From: DATEPR01 sp036491115
GTDB taxonomy: Bacteria > Actinomycetota > Actinomycetes > Mycobacteriales > Pseudonocardiaceae
Assembly (NCBI GenBank): GCA_036491115.1
Contig: DASXCQ010000059.1
Span: 1-64,000 of the forward strand
DNA: 64,000 bases
Direction: 5' to 3'
The notes under the pieces were generated by a model. That model searched no databases. It had not been told where the DNA came from and saw only the letters and a program-made list of their open reading frames with translations. Position 1 is the first letter of the stretch; each line of letters starts with the position of its first letter. The translations under genes and the position numbers were made by a program. This document shows, piece by piece, positions 8,603-18,238 of the stretch.

Positions 8603-9883
8603 ATGCTCGGTGCCGTGAGTGCGACAGAGGGAAACTCGACGGGCAACGTCGAGGACATGATGAAGGACTTCGTGGCGACCCGGCCACGTCGCCCCAGATC
8701 GGGGCGCGTGATCGCCGGCGTCGCGGCCGGCATCGGCCGGCGCTACGCCGTGGACCCGGTGATCGTCCGGGTCGCGCTGGTGGTCAGCGCCATCTACGGC
8801 GGCGCGGGCGTGCTGGCGTACCTGCTCGGCTGGTTGTTCCTGACCGCCGAACAGGATGAGGTGTCGCCGTTCGAGGCGCTGCTGGGCAGGGGACGCAGCA
8901 GCACATCGAAGGGGCTCACGGTGGTGCTGTGCATCGCCCTGATCCCGGCCGGCGACTTCGTGTTCGGGGGGCACTACAGCACGCTGGCGGGGGTCGTCGT
9001 GCTGCTGGTCGCGCTGTACCTGTTGCACAGGTACCGGGGGCATCTCGGCCAGGTCGACCCGCGTCCCGCCCCCACCGGCGGGAACCAGGAGGCCCGACCG
9101 ATGACCGACACCATCCCGACCGACGACACCGACGGCCCGCAGGACGCGCGGCCGCAGGACGCGGTGCCGACGACGCGGACCGAACCGCCGTCGTGGGATC
9201 CGCTGGGCGCCGCCCCGTTCGCCTGGGACCTGCCCGAACCCACCCCGGCACAGCCGGACCAGCCGGTCCAGGCACCCCGCAGGCGCAGGTCACGGGTCGG
9301 CCTGGCCACGGTCGGCGCGCTGTTCGTGACGGCAGCCCTGCTGGCCGTGTTCGGCCCGTCCGACGGCTGGGCCAACCCGCCGCACGTGCTCGGCCTGCTC
9401 ACCGCGATCGCCGGTGTCGGCCTGGTCGTCTCGGCCTTCCTGCACGGCGGCCGGGGCCTGATCTGGCTGGCGGCGCTCCTGTGTGCTGGCGCGTTCGCGG
9501 CCACGGCGGCCGGGATCAACGGCTGGCACGGCGCCGGTGACAACACCTACCGGCCGGCGTCGCTGACCGCGGTGCAGCCGGAGTACCAGCAGAGCGTGGG
9601 CAACCTGCGGGTCGACCTGAGCGACCTGCCGCCCGCGGGCGACGTGCACACGTCGGTGCAGTTGGGCGCGGGCAACGTGACGGTGATCGTGCCCAAGGAC
9701 GCGCGGGTGATGGCCACCTGCACGACGAAGGTCGGCGACGTGAACTGCCTGGGAGTGCGGACCAGCGGTGCCGACAACCCGCCGGTGACGGCGACCCAGG
9801 AACCGGCGGCCGGTGACAGGCTGACCATCCATCTCGGCGTGCGGGACGGCGCCGGCCAGGTGAGGGTGACGACCAGTGACTGA
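8603..9883 (+). CDS. PspC-domain membrane protein with LiaF-like C-terminal domain
   Basis: About 426 residues. A PspC domain (about 30-95, SGRVIAGVAAGIGRRYAVDP) with membrane helices is followed by an acidic, Pro-rich cytoplasmic linker, further helices at about 230-305, and a beta-rich C-terminal domain of alternating V/T/D residues (QLGAGNVTVIVPKDARV) resembling the LiaF/toast-rack fold. It is divergent from the PspC-domain kinase gene. The three products probably form one stress-sensing module in which this protein modulates the kinase. The start could also be GTG 8615 or ATG 8657/8660; no strong ribosome site decides. Confidence 0.85.
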   Translation: MLGAVSATEGNSTGNVEDMMKDFVATRPRRPRSGRVIAGVAAGIGRRYAVDPVIVRVALVVSAIYGGAGVLAYLLGWLFLTAEQDEVSPFEALLGRGRSSTSKGLTVVLCIALIPAGDFVFGGHYSTLAGVVVLLVALYLLHRYRGHLGQVDPRPAPTGGNQEARPMTDTIPTDDTDGPQDARPQDAVPTTRTEPPSWDPLGAAPFAWDLPEPTPAQPDQPVQAPRRRRSRVGLATVGALFVTAALLAVFGPSDGWANPPHVLGLLTAIAGVGLVVSAFLHGGRGLIWLAALLCAGAFAATAAGINGWHGAGDNTYRPASLTAVQPEYQQSVGNLRVDLSDLPPAGDVHTSVQLGAGNVTVIVPKDARVMATCTTKVGDVNCLGVRTSGADNPPVTATQEPAAGDRLTIHLGVRDGAGQVRVTTSD

Positions 9884-10112
9884 CCTGACGGATCACGACG
9901 ACACGCAGATCGAACGGAAGCGGCGCTTTCCCGACCCGGTCAACCTGGTCGCCGGACTACTCACCCTGTGGGTGGCGGCCTACGCACTGTCCGACGGCCG
10001 CCTGGGCTTCAGCGGGGTGGACCCGAGATGGGTCATCGCCGGCATCGCCCTGCTGATCGGCGTGCTGCTGCTCGGCGCGTCGCTGCGGCCGGGCAGGCGC
10101 AGGCGGCAGTAG
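9876..10112 (+). CDS. Small two-helix membrane protein coupled to the PspC protein
   Basis: This 78-residue protein has two hydrophobic helices (about 22-40 and 50-68) and a strongly basic C-terminus. Its GTG start overlaps the stop of the PspC/LiaF-like gene by eight bases (GTGACTGA), so it is translationally coupled and likely belongs to the same module. The function is unknown; an accessory or regulatory subunit is a reasonable guess. Confidence 0.8.
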   Translation: MTDLTDHDDTQIERKRRFPDPVNLVAGLLTLWVAAYALSDGRLGFSGVDPRWVIAGIALLIGVLLLGASLRPGRRRRQ

Positions 10113-10124
10113 GCGAACCGTTCA

Positions 10125-11715
<1,591 letters not shown>

Positions 11716-11802
11716 GCGCCGGCGGATCCTCCCTGGTGTTCCTGCCGAAATGGTACCGGCCGACCGATCCCGACCTGGTATGCGCGCTCGGCGACGGATC
11801 GG

Positions 11803-11808
11803 TAGCGT
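11803..11808 (+). promoter_or_regulatory. Candidate -10 element of a leaderless promoter
   Basis: TAGCGT fits the actinobacterial TANNNT -10 pattern. Six bases separate it from GTG 11815, so transcription would begin at the start codon. No ribosome-binding site is visible. This is inferred from spacing only. Confidence 0.4.
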
Positions 11809-11814
11809 GGCGTG

Positions 11815-13086
11815 GTGCACGAGGTGGACGCGATCGAGGTGCAGCCGCGGCCGTGCTGGGTCGCGGGACGCGCGGAGCAGGGCGAACAGCTGCTGACGGT
11901 CCACCATCCCTATGACGGCACGGAGATCGCCGACGTCGCCGTGCCCGGCGCCGCCCAGGTGGAGCGCGCGGTCGCGGCCGCCCACCGGGCCCGGCCGGTC
12001 CCGCCGGACGAGCGCGCCGCCGCGCTGCTGCGGGCGGCCGAACTGGTCGACGAGCGAGCCGAGGAGATCGCCGAGACCGTCACCGCGGAGAACGGCAAAC
12101 CGCTGGCGGCGGCACATGCCGAGGTGGCCGACGCGGTGGCGGTGCTGCGCGGCGCGGCCGGCGAAGCCGCGCACGTGGGCGACGTGCGGCCCGGCGACGG
12201 CATGGTGTTGACCCGGCGGTGGCCGATCGGCGCGGTGCTGGCCGTCACGTCGCCGTCGTTCCCGCTGCTGGTACCGGCTGTCCAGGTGGCTGCGGCGATC
12301 GCAGCGGGCTCACCCGTGGTGCTGGTGCCGTCCACCGCGACGCCGATGACCGCGCTGCTGCTCGGTGAGGTACTGGCCGATACCGCCCGGCCCGCCGGAA
12401 CTTTCTCGGTGCTGCCCGTGGCGGGTGCCGCGCTCGCCGGGCTGGTCGGCGACGCCCGGCTGCCCGTGGTGTCGGTCACCGGGCCGTGGCCGGCAGCCGC
12501 ACCCGGCAAGCACGTGGTCGCCGACACCGGCGGCATGACCGTGGTGGTGTGCCCGGACGCCGAGCCGGCCGACGTGGCCGCCCGCGTGGTGACCGCCGGC
12601 CGGACGATCCGGGTGATCGTGCCGGCAGCGCAGGCGGACCGGTTCGTGACAGTGCTGGCCGGCGCGGCCGACACCGTACTGGTGGGCAATCCGCACGATC
12701 CGGCCGTCCAGCTGGGACCGATGATCAGCGAGGCCGCGGCCCGGCGGATGCTGGAGTGGCTGTCCGGTGGCCGGTTGCTGACCGGTGGCACCAGGTCCGG
12801 CGCGTGCGTCACGCCGGCCGTGGTCACCGACCTGGCGGGCGACGGCGGTGACGGGCCGGTCGCCGTGGTGTCCGTTGTGGACGATGTGGCGGCCGCGTTC
12901 CGGCTGGCCGGTGCGTTCGGTCATCGGACCGGCGTGCTCACCGGCGACGTGGCGACGGCGTTGGACGCCGCTGCCGGTGTCGATGTCGGCGAGGTGGTGA
13001 TCGGCGGGTTGCCGTGGCCACCTCGGGTGACCGGCGTGCTGCGCGACATCACCCGCGAGCAGGTGACGGTGCTCAGGAGCGGTTGA
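11815..13086 (+). CDS. Aldehyde dehydrogenase homologue lacking the catalytic cysteine
   Basis: The 423-residue protein has the ALDH fold pattern: N-terminal linker HHPYDGTEIADVAVP, cofactor-domain segment GAVLAVTSPSFPLLVPA, and the oligomerisation tail. However, it is about 60 residues short. The segment that should hold the nucleophile (usually GQ-x-C) reads AARVVTAGRTIRVIVPA, with the loop deleted and no Cys. The general-base motif usually read as ELGG is ADTGG, and the NAD-contacting Lys of KPSE is replaced in VPSTATP. It is therefore predicted to be catalytically dead as a dehydrogenase. GTG 11812 is an alternative start. It diverges from guaA and overlaps the 3' end of the flavin oxidase gene by 14 bp. 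Confidence 0.82.
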   Translation: MHEVDAIEVQPRPCWVAGRAEQGEQLLTVHHPYDGTEIADVAVPGAAQVERAVAAAHRARPVPPDERAAALLRAAELVDERAEEIAETVTAENGKPLAAAHAEVADAVAVLRGAAGEAAHVGDVRPGDGMVLTRRWPIGAVLAVTSPSFPLLVPAVQVAAAIAAGSPVVLVPSTATPMTALLLGEVLADTARPAGTFSVLPVAGAALAGLVGDARLPVVSVTGPWPAAAPGKHVVADTGGMTVVVCPDAEPADVAARVVTAGRTIRVIVPAAQADRFVTVLAGAADTVLVGNPHDPAVQLGPMISEAAARRMLEWLSGGRLLTGGTRSGACVTPAVVTDLAGDGGDGPVAVVSVVDDVAAAFRLAGAFGHRTGVLTGDVATALDAAAGVDVGEVVIGGLPWPPRVTGVLRDITREQVTVLRSG

Positions 13087-14602
13087 CCGCCTGGGCGAAG
13101 GTGAACAGGCGGTCCGGGTCGTAGCGCTGGGCCGTGGTCCGCAGCCGGGGCAGGTTGGCGCCGTAGTACGCGGTGGCCCAGTTCGGCATGGCGGCGTCGA
13201 TGTAGTTGACGTAGGCGCCGCCACCGGTCACCGGCGTCAGCGCGTCCCGCACCGCACTCACCTGGCGGGCCGCCGATGTGTGCCCGGCGACCGTGGTCTT
13301 GAGGTAGATCTGCACGCTGGCCAGGGCGGTCCGGTGCGCGAACGCGGTGGCCGTCGGCGCCACCCGGCCCACGGCGCCACCGAGGCCGTCCACGATCACG
13401 TGCAGGCCGGCGTGACCGTCGGCGACGTCGGCCAGCCGGGCCGGATCGGCGACCGGTGCCGCCAGCATCCGGGACGAGGCCGCGAACGTCTCCCGCTTCC
13501 GGTCCGCACCACGGGTCTCCGCCTCGCACCGGGGCGCCGACATGCCGGAGCAGCCGGCGAAGTAGCGCATCGCGTCCAGGTAGCTCATCGGCAGCACCCG
13601 CCGGTATCTCGGGCTCCCCGTCGCGGCCACCAGCCGGTCCAGCATCGGGTTGAGCGCGGCCGAGGAACCGACGAAGCAGCCGGACACCGTGCACGTCGAC
13701 CGCCCCGCCGCACCCGTGACGTTGAGGTTGGTCCACAGCTCGTCCGGCGCCGACCGCAGCCACCCCTGCCAGGCGCCGAACACCTCCGGCACCGAACCGG
13801 CCGGGAAGCCGAGCTGGAACACGGTGAGCGCGGGCGCGGGCACCGTGGCGAACGTGAACGACGTGACGACACCGAAATTGCCGCCACCGCCACCGCGCAA
13901 CGCCCAGAACAGGTCCGGCTCGGCACTCGCCGACACCGTCCGCGCGGCGCCGTCCGCGGTGACCACGGTGGCGGCGGTGAGGTGATCGCAGGTGAGGCCG
14001 TACCTCCTGGCCAGCACACCGATCCCACCGCCCAGGGTGAGCCCGGCGACGCCCACCGACGGGCACGACCCGGCCGGCAGGCACCGCCCCTGCGCGGCCA
14101 GCGCCGCGTACACGTCGATCAGCCGCGCCCCGGCGCCGGCCACGGCCGTCCCACCGCTGACCCGCACACCGGACAGCCCGGCCAGGTCCACCACGAGCGC
14201 ACCGTCCGGAGTGGAGTAACCGGCGTAGCTGTGCCCGCCGGACCGTGCCGCGACCGCCGTCCGCGCCCGGGCGGCCGCCGTGACACACCGCTGCACGTCG
14301 GACGGCGTCCGGCACAGCGCGATCGCGGCCGGCCTGCGGGTGTCGTAGAGCGGGTTGTAGGAGCGGCGGGCCAGCGCGTAGCCGGCCGAGTCGGGCGTGA
14401 GCAGCTGGCCGCTGAGGCTCCTGGCCAGCGCCGGGAAGTCGATCCCGGTCGGCGTGGTGGTCGCCGGGACAGTGCTGGTCGGCGCGGTCGTGCTGGTCGA
14501 GATCACCGCCGCCGGGCGGCCGGCCGTCGAGCACGCTGCGGCCACCGACGCCGTCGCCGCCGCACCGGCCGCCACCAGGAACGATCTCCGGCTGATCACC
14601 AT
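13073..14602 (-). CDS. Secreted FAD-linked oxidase (BBE-like), Tat lipoprotein
   Basis: A 509-residue exported oxidase. The N-terminus has the twin-arginine motif SRRSFLVAAG and a lipobox ending at Cys24 (VAAAC), indicating Tat export and lipid anchoring. A Thr/Ser/Pro spacer leads to the PCMH-type FAD domain with RSGGHSYAGYS; His124 is the expected covalent flavin site. Cys180 in AGSCPSVGVAG matches the second attachment residue of bicovalent flavoproteins. The C-terminal BBE segment includes NYIDAAMPNWATAYYG. Relatives oxidise sugars or secondary metabolites; the substrate here is unknown. A terminator lies upstream, so it has its own promoter. Confidence 0.9.
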   Translation of the reverse strand: MVISRRSFLVAAGAAATASVAAACSTAGRPAAVISTSTTAPTSTVPATTTPTGIDFPALARSLSGQLLTPDSAGYALARRSYNPLYDTRRPAAIALCRTPSDVQRCVTAAARARTAVAARSGGHSYAGYSTPDGALVVDLAGLSGVRVSGGTAVAGAGARLIDVYAALAAQGRCLPAGSCPSVGVAGLTLGGGIGVLARRYGLTCDHLTAATVVTADGAARTVSASAEPDLFWALRGGGGGNFGVVTSFTFATVPAPALTVFQLGFPAGSVPEVFGAWQGWLRSAPDELWTNLNVTGAAGRSTCTVSGCFVGSSAALNPMLDRLVAATGSPRYRRVLPMSYLDAMRYFAGCSGMSAPRCEAETRGADRKRETFAASSRMLAAPVADPARLADVADGHAGLHVIVDGLGGAVGRVAPTATAFAHRTALASVQIYLKTTVAGHTSAARQVSAVRDALTPVTGGGAYVNYIDAAMPNWATAYYGANLPRLRTTAQRYDPDRLFTFAQAVNRS

Positions 14603-14625
14603 GCTCAGACCTTCCCCGACAAGAA

Positions 14626-14659
14626 CACCCCTCGCACGCTGGAGGACGTGCGAGGGGTG
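14626..14659 (-). terminator. Intrinsic terminator hairpin
   Basis: A perfect 13-bp stem pairs CACCCCTCGCACG (14626-14638) with its complement at 14647-14659 around an 8-base loop. It is followed on the minus strand by a T-rich stretch (TTCTTGT). It lies 15 bases after the stop of the secreted Ig-domain gene and before the flavin oxidase gene. Confidence 0.85.
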
Positions 14660-14673
14660 GCCGGGGTTGGCCG

Positions 14674-16374
14674 TCAGGACACGTTGAGCGAGGTGTCGTC
14701 CACGACGAACGACGTCTGCTTCTCGAAGTCCTCGACGCCGGTGAACTTCAGGGTGACCGGCTGACCGGCGAAACTCGCCAGGCTGAACGTGTGCTGCGCG
14801 AAGCCGGTGACCGCGTTCTGGTTGCTGAAGGTGCCCGGAGTGGACAGCACGGTGCCCGCGGAGTTGAGCACCTGCACCTTCAAGGTGTCGAACGCGCTGG
14901 TCGCCGGCTCCGCCGTGTCTACGTGCAGCCAGAAGCCGAACGTCGCCGTGGTGCAGCCGGCCGGGATCGTCACCGTCTGGGACAGCGTGTCGGTGTGGGT
15001 CACGCCGTAGCCGTCCAGCCACGCCACGAACGAGCCGGTCCTGGCCGGTTCCTTGGCACCGCTGAAGATCACGCTGGGCGACGTCGACCACGGGCTGGCC
15101 GTGCCGGTCTCGAAACCGGGATTGCCCAGCAGCTGGGCCGACGCGCAGCCGGCACCCGGGTTGGACACCGTCCAGGTGAAGGTGGCCGTGCCCGCGGTGC
15201 CGCCGGTGTCGGTCGCGGTGACCGTCACCGTGCCCGACCCCGCCGTGGTCGGCGTACCGGAGACGACGCCGGTGGTGGCGCTGATGGCCAGGCCGGCCGG
15301 CAGGCCGGTGGCCTGGTAGGTGAGCGTGCCGCCCGCCGAGTCCGACGCGCTGATGGCCAGGCGCACCGCCGTGCCCACGGTCGAGCTCTGGTTGCCGGGG
15401 TTGGTGACGGACACGCCGCTGGCGGCCGCGCTGCCCTGGGCCAGCCACTGGGTGGCGTTCAGGCCGAGTGCCGCGTTGTCCGCCGTCGGGTCGGACCAGC
15501 CGTTGAACAGGGTGTTGCCCGCCTGGCCGGTGCCGTCGTCGATGGTCGAGCTGTCGTCCCAGAACGCCACCCGGCCGGTGCCGAAGGTGCTGGTCACGAA
15601 GGTCGCGTTGGTGTTGCCCGGGGTCGCCGTGCTCAGGAACGCCAGGCCGGCCACGTTCGGGTTGTCGGCCGGTCTGAGGGTGAACGTGGTGCCGTCGGCG
15701 ATCAGGCTGTGGTGCACCACGCCGAACGGGCCGTTGAGCACCGGATTGCTCGGTGAGCTGATGGCCACCGGGTGGTCACTGCTGACGTCCTTCAGGTCGA
15801 CCGACAGCCCGAACGGGTCGGTCGAGTCGACGCTGTTGTCGGTCATCAGGTCGTTGGCGATGTCCACCGCGTCGGCGCCGTCGTTGTTGCGGTCCGAACC
15901 GGTGTGGTCGGTGATGAAGAACAGCCCGCCGCCGTTCTGCACGAACTTCATGACGGCGGTCTTCTCGGCCGCGGTGAGCAGCACGTTCGGTTCGGGCAGC
16001 ACGAAGACGTCGAAGTTCGACAGGTCGAGCGCGTTCGCGGTGCCGAACGTGATGGTGTTGCCCGGCGGCAGCGTGTCCAGCTGGTACTGGCCGGTCTTCT
16101 GCAGCGCGACACCCCAGGACGAGAGCGCCCCGGTCCAGTCGGTGTCCTGCGTCGGAGCGGCGTCCTGCTGCGTCGGGTCCGGCATGCTGGTGCTGATGAT
16201 CCAGTCGGCGTTGCCCGCGGTCTCGGCTTTGGTGTCGTCGAAGAGGACACGGTGCACGCCGGTCGCGTGGGGCGTCACGGTGGGCGCCGGTGCCGCACCG
16301 GCCGGCAGCACGCCGACGGTGCCGCCCAACACCAGCGCGCCGCATGCGACGAACGCGGCTGTCCTGAAACGCAT
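14674..16374 (-). CDS. Secreted protein with Ig-like (He_PIG) and carbohydrate-binding-like domains
   Basis: This 566-residue protein begins with a Sec signal peptide (MRFRTAAFVACGALVLGG, cleavage after AGA). Residues about 40-335 form a domain with VLFDDTKAETAGNADWI, a central NGGGLFFITDHTGSDRNNDG segment and VAFWDDSSTIDDGTG, resembling GATase-1-like/DUF4350-type secreted domains; catalysis is not established. An Ig-like He_PIG domain follows (about 345-420, GLPAGLAISATTGVVSGTP), then a jelly-roll, carbohydrate-binding-like C-terminal domain (GNPGFETG to VVDDTSLNVS). GGGAGG five bases before ATG 16374 fixes the start. It probably acts on or binds external polymers. Confidence 0.82.
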   Translation of the reverse strand: MRFRTAAFVACGALVLGGTVGVLPAGAAPAPTVTPHATGVHRVLFDDTKAETAGNADWIISTSMPDPTQQDAAPTQDTDWTGALSSWGVALQKTGQYQLDTLPPGNTITFGTANALDLSNFDVFVLPEPNVLLTAAEKTAVMKFVQNGGGLFFITDHTGSDRNNDGADAVDIANDLMTDNSVDSTDPFGLSVDLKDVSSDHPVAISSPSNPVLNGPFGVVHHSLIADGTTFTLRPADNPNVAGLAFLSTATPGNTNATFVTSTFGTGRVAFWDDSSTIDDGTGQAGNTLFNGWSDPTADNAALGLNATQWLAQGSAAASGVSVTNPGNQSSTVGTAVRLAISASDSAGGTLTYQATGLPAGLAISATTGVVSGTPTTAGSGTVTVTATDTGGTAGTATFTWTVSNPGAGCASAQLLGNPGFETGTASPWSTSPSVIFSGAKEPARTGSFVAWLDGYGVTHTDTLSQTVTIPAGCTTATFGFWLHVDTAEPATSAFDTLKVQVLNSAGTVLSTPGTFSNQNAVTGFAQHTFSLASFAGQPVTLKFTGVEDFEKQTSFVVDDTSLNVS

Positions 16375-16477
16375 CTGTCCCTCCCGGTGTCTGATCAAGA
16401 CGCTGTCCAGACTGACCGGGAATCAGCAGTCCGCCAAGCGCAAAAAGGCGGAACAATCCGTTAACAATTAACCTGAA

Positions 16478-18172
16478 TTAACCGTTGCCAGTTTTCGCGA
16501 TGATCGGCAGGCGTAACGCGGCAGGCGCGCTTGACGGAACTGCCGGCCGTTGTGGCGCAACCGGTGTGATCCGCCGATACGCCGCGCCCTGGGCCGGTCG
16601 GGGGTCCACCTCGCCCTTGTTCGGCCACAGCGCGAAAGCACGCTCGGCCTGTGCGGTAATGGTCAACGCCGGATTCACTCCGAGATTCGCCGAAATGGCG
16701 GAACCATCGACCACGGAAATGCCGGGATAATTGTGGACCCGGTGATACGGGTCGACCACGCCGTGCTCGGCGTCCAGGCCGATCGCGCAGCCGCCGATGA
16801 AATGGGCGGTCAGCGGGACGTTCGCCAACTCGCCCCACGTACCGCCCGCGACACCGCCGATGTGCTCCGCGGTCCGCCGGTTCGCCTCGTGGCCCGCCGG
16901 GATGAACGCCGGGCTCGGCTCGCCGTGGCCCTGCCGGGACGTGTAGCGCCTGCGGCCGAACAGCCCCGGCTCGGTGTAGGTGGTGATCGAGTTGTCCAGG
17001 CTCTGCATCACCAGCAGGATCACGGTCCGCTCGCTCCACCGGTACGTGGACAGCAGGCCGACGGTGAGCAGCGGGTGGGTCGCCATGAACCGCAGCGCCT
17101 GCCGCCACCTCGGCACCGGCGACGAGCCGTCGGTGGCGACGGTCTGCAGCAGGCCCATGGCGTTGCTGCCCTTCCCGTAGCGGACCGGTTCGATGTGCGT
17201 GGTGTCGTCGGGGTGGATCGACGACGTGATCGCCACGCCCCGGCTGAAGTCGCGGGCAGGGTCGACCCTGGTCCGGCCGGCGCCGATGATCGCCTCCGAG
17301 TTGGTCCGGGTCAGTTCGCCCAGCCGGGGCGACAGCGCGGGCAGCGTCCCGGTGTCCCGCATGGCGTGCAAGAGATGCTGGGTGCCCCAGGTGCCGGCGG
17401 CCAGCACGACCTGGCCTGCCGTGATCGTGCTGCGCCCGCGTTTGCCGGTCCGCCGCAGGTCGACGTCGAACGTGCCGCCGTCGCGCTGGCGGAGCGCGGT
17501 CACCGTGGTCAGTGGCAACACCTTCGCGCCCGACCGTTCGGCCAGGTACAGGTAGTTCTTCACCAGCGTGTTCTTGGCGCCCACCCGGCAGCCGGTCATG
17601 CACGAGCCGCACTCGGTGCAGCCGGTGCGTTCCGGCCCGGCACCGCCGAAGTACGGATCCGGCGTCCGCCGGCCCGCCTCGCCGAAGAACACGCCCACCG
17701 GTGTCGGGCGATAGGTGTCCTCGATGCCCATGTCCCTGGCGACGTCGCGCATCACCTCGTCGGCCGGGGTGGTCGACGGGTTGGTGACCACACCGAGCAT
17801 CGCGCTCGCCTGGTCGTAGTAGGGCGCGAGTTCCGCCGCCCAGTCGGTGATGTGCGCCCACTGCCGGTCGGCGTAGAACTGCTTCAGCGGCCGGTACAAC
17901 GTGTTGGCGTAGTTGAGCGAACCGCCGCCGACCCCGGCACCGGCCAACACCACGACGTTGTTGAGCAGGTGGATGCGCTGGATGCCGAAGCATCCGACCG
18001 TCGGCGCCCACAGGTAGCGGCGCAGGTCCCAGGACGTGCGGGCGAACTCGTCGTCGGCGAACCGGCGGCCTGCCTCGACGACCGCGACGCGGTACCCCTT
18101 CTCGGTCAGCCGGAGCGCGGCGACACTGCCGCCGAACCCGGAGCCGACCACCACCACGTCGTAGTCAGTCAT
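16478..18172 (-). CDS. choD: Cholesterol oxidase-like GMC oxidoreductase
   Basis: The 564-residue flavoprotein matches mycobacterial ChoD (Rv3409c) along its length: FAD-binding VVVGSGFGGSVAALRL, TSWDLRRYLWAP, the Cys-rich segment GCTECGSCMTGCR, and the C-terminal PLTAHFIGGCAIG and ISANLGVNPALT segments with the conserved His and Asn. ChoD-type proteins are annotated as oxidising 3-beta-hydroxysterols; the physiological substrate is debated. No signal peptide is seen with start ATG 18172. In M. tuberculosis the same order, choD downstream of guaB3-guaB2, is found. A hairpin separates it from guaB3, so separate transcription is likely. Confidence 0.9.
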   Translation of the reverse strand: MTDYDVVVVGSGFGGSVAALRLTEKGYRVAVVEAGRRFADDEFARTSWDLRRYLWAPTVGCFGIQRIHLLNNVVVLAGAGVGGGSLNYANTLYRPLKQFYADRQWAHITDWAAELAPYYDQASAMLGVVTNPSTTPADEVMRDVARDMGIEDTYRPTPVGVFFGEAGRRTPDPYFGGAGPERTGCTECGSCMTGCRVGAKNTLVKNYLYLAERSGAKVLPLTTVTALRQRDGGTFDVDLRRTGKRGRSTITAGQVVLAAGTWGTQHLLHAMRDTGTLPALSPRLGELTRTNSEAIIGAGRTRVDPARDFSRGVAITSSIHPDDTTHIEPVRYGKGSNAMGLLQTVATDGSSPVPRWRQALRFMATHPLLTVGLLSTYRWSERTVILLVMQSLDNSITTYTEPGLFGRRRYTSRQGHGEPSPAFIPAGHEANRRTAEHIGGVAGGTWGELANVPLTAHFIGGCAIGLDAEHGVVDPYHRVHNYPGISVVDGSAISANLGVNPALTITAQAERAFALWPNKGEVDPRPAQGAAYRRITPVAPQRPAVPSSAPAALRLPIIAKTGNG

Positions 18173-18210
18173 GCGACAAACGGTAGCGCCGGGGCCATGT
18201 TTCCGACCGG

Positions 18211-18229
18211 CGAGGCTCAATGAGCCTCG
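18211..18229 (-). terminator. Hairpin between guaB3 and choD
   Basis: CGAGGCTC (18211-18218) and GAGCCTCG (18222-18229) form a perfect 8-bp stem with a 3-base loop. It is ten bases after the guaB3 stop on the minus strand and likely ends the guaB-guaB3 transcript. There is no long T tract. Confidence 0.6.
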
Positions 18230-18238
18230 GTGGTAAGT

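Noticed and set aside
16459..16483. AT-rich stretch with TTAAC repeats at the choD 3' end, considered as an attachment site
   Set aside because: No integrase, tRNA or second copy nearby; it fits a promoter/3'-end region of an otherwise GC-rich sequence.
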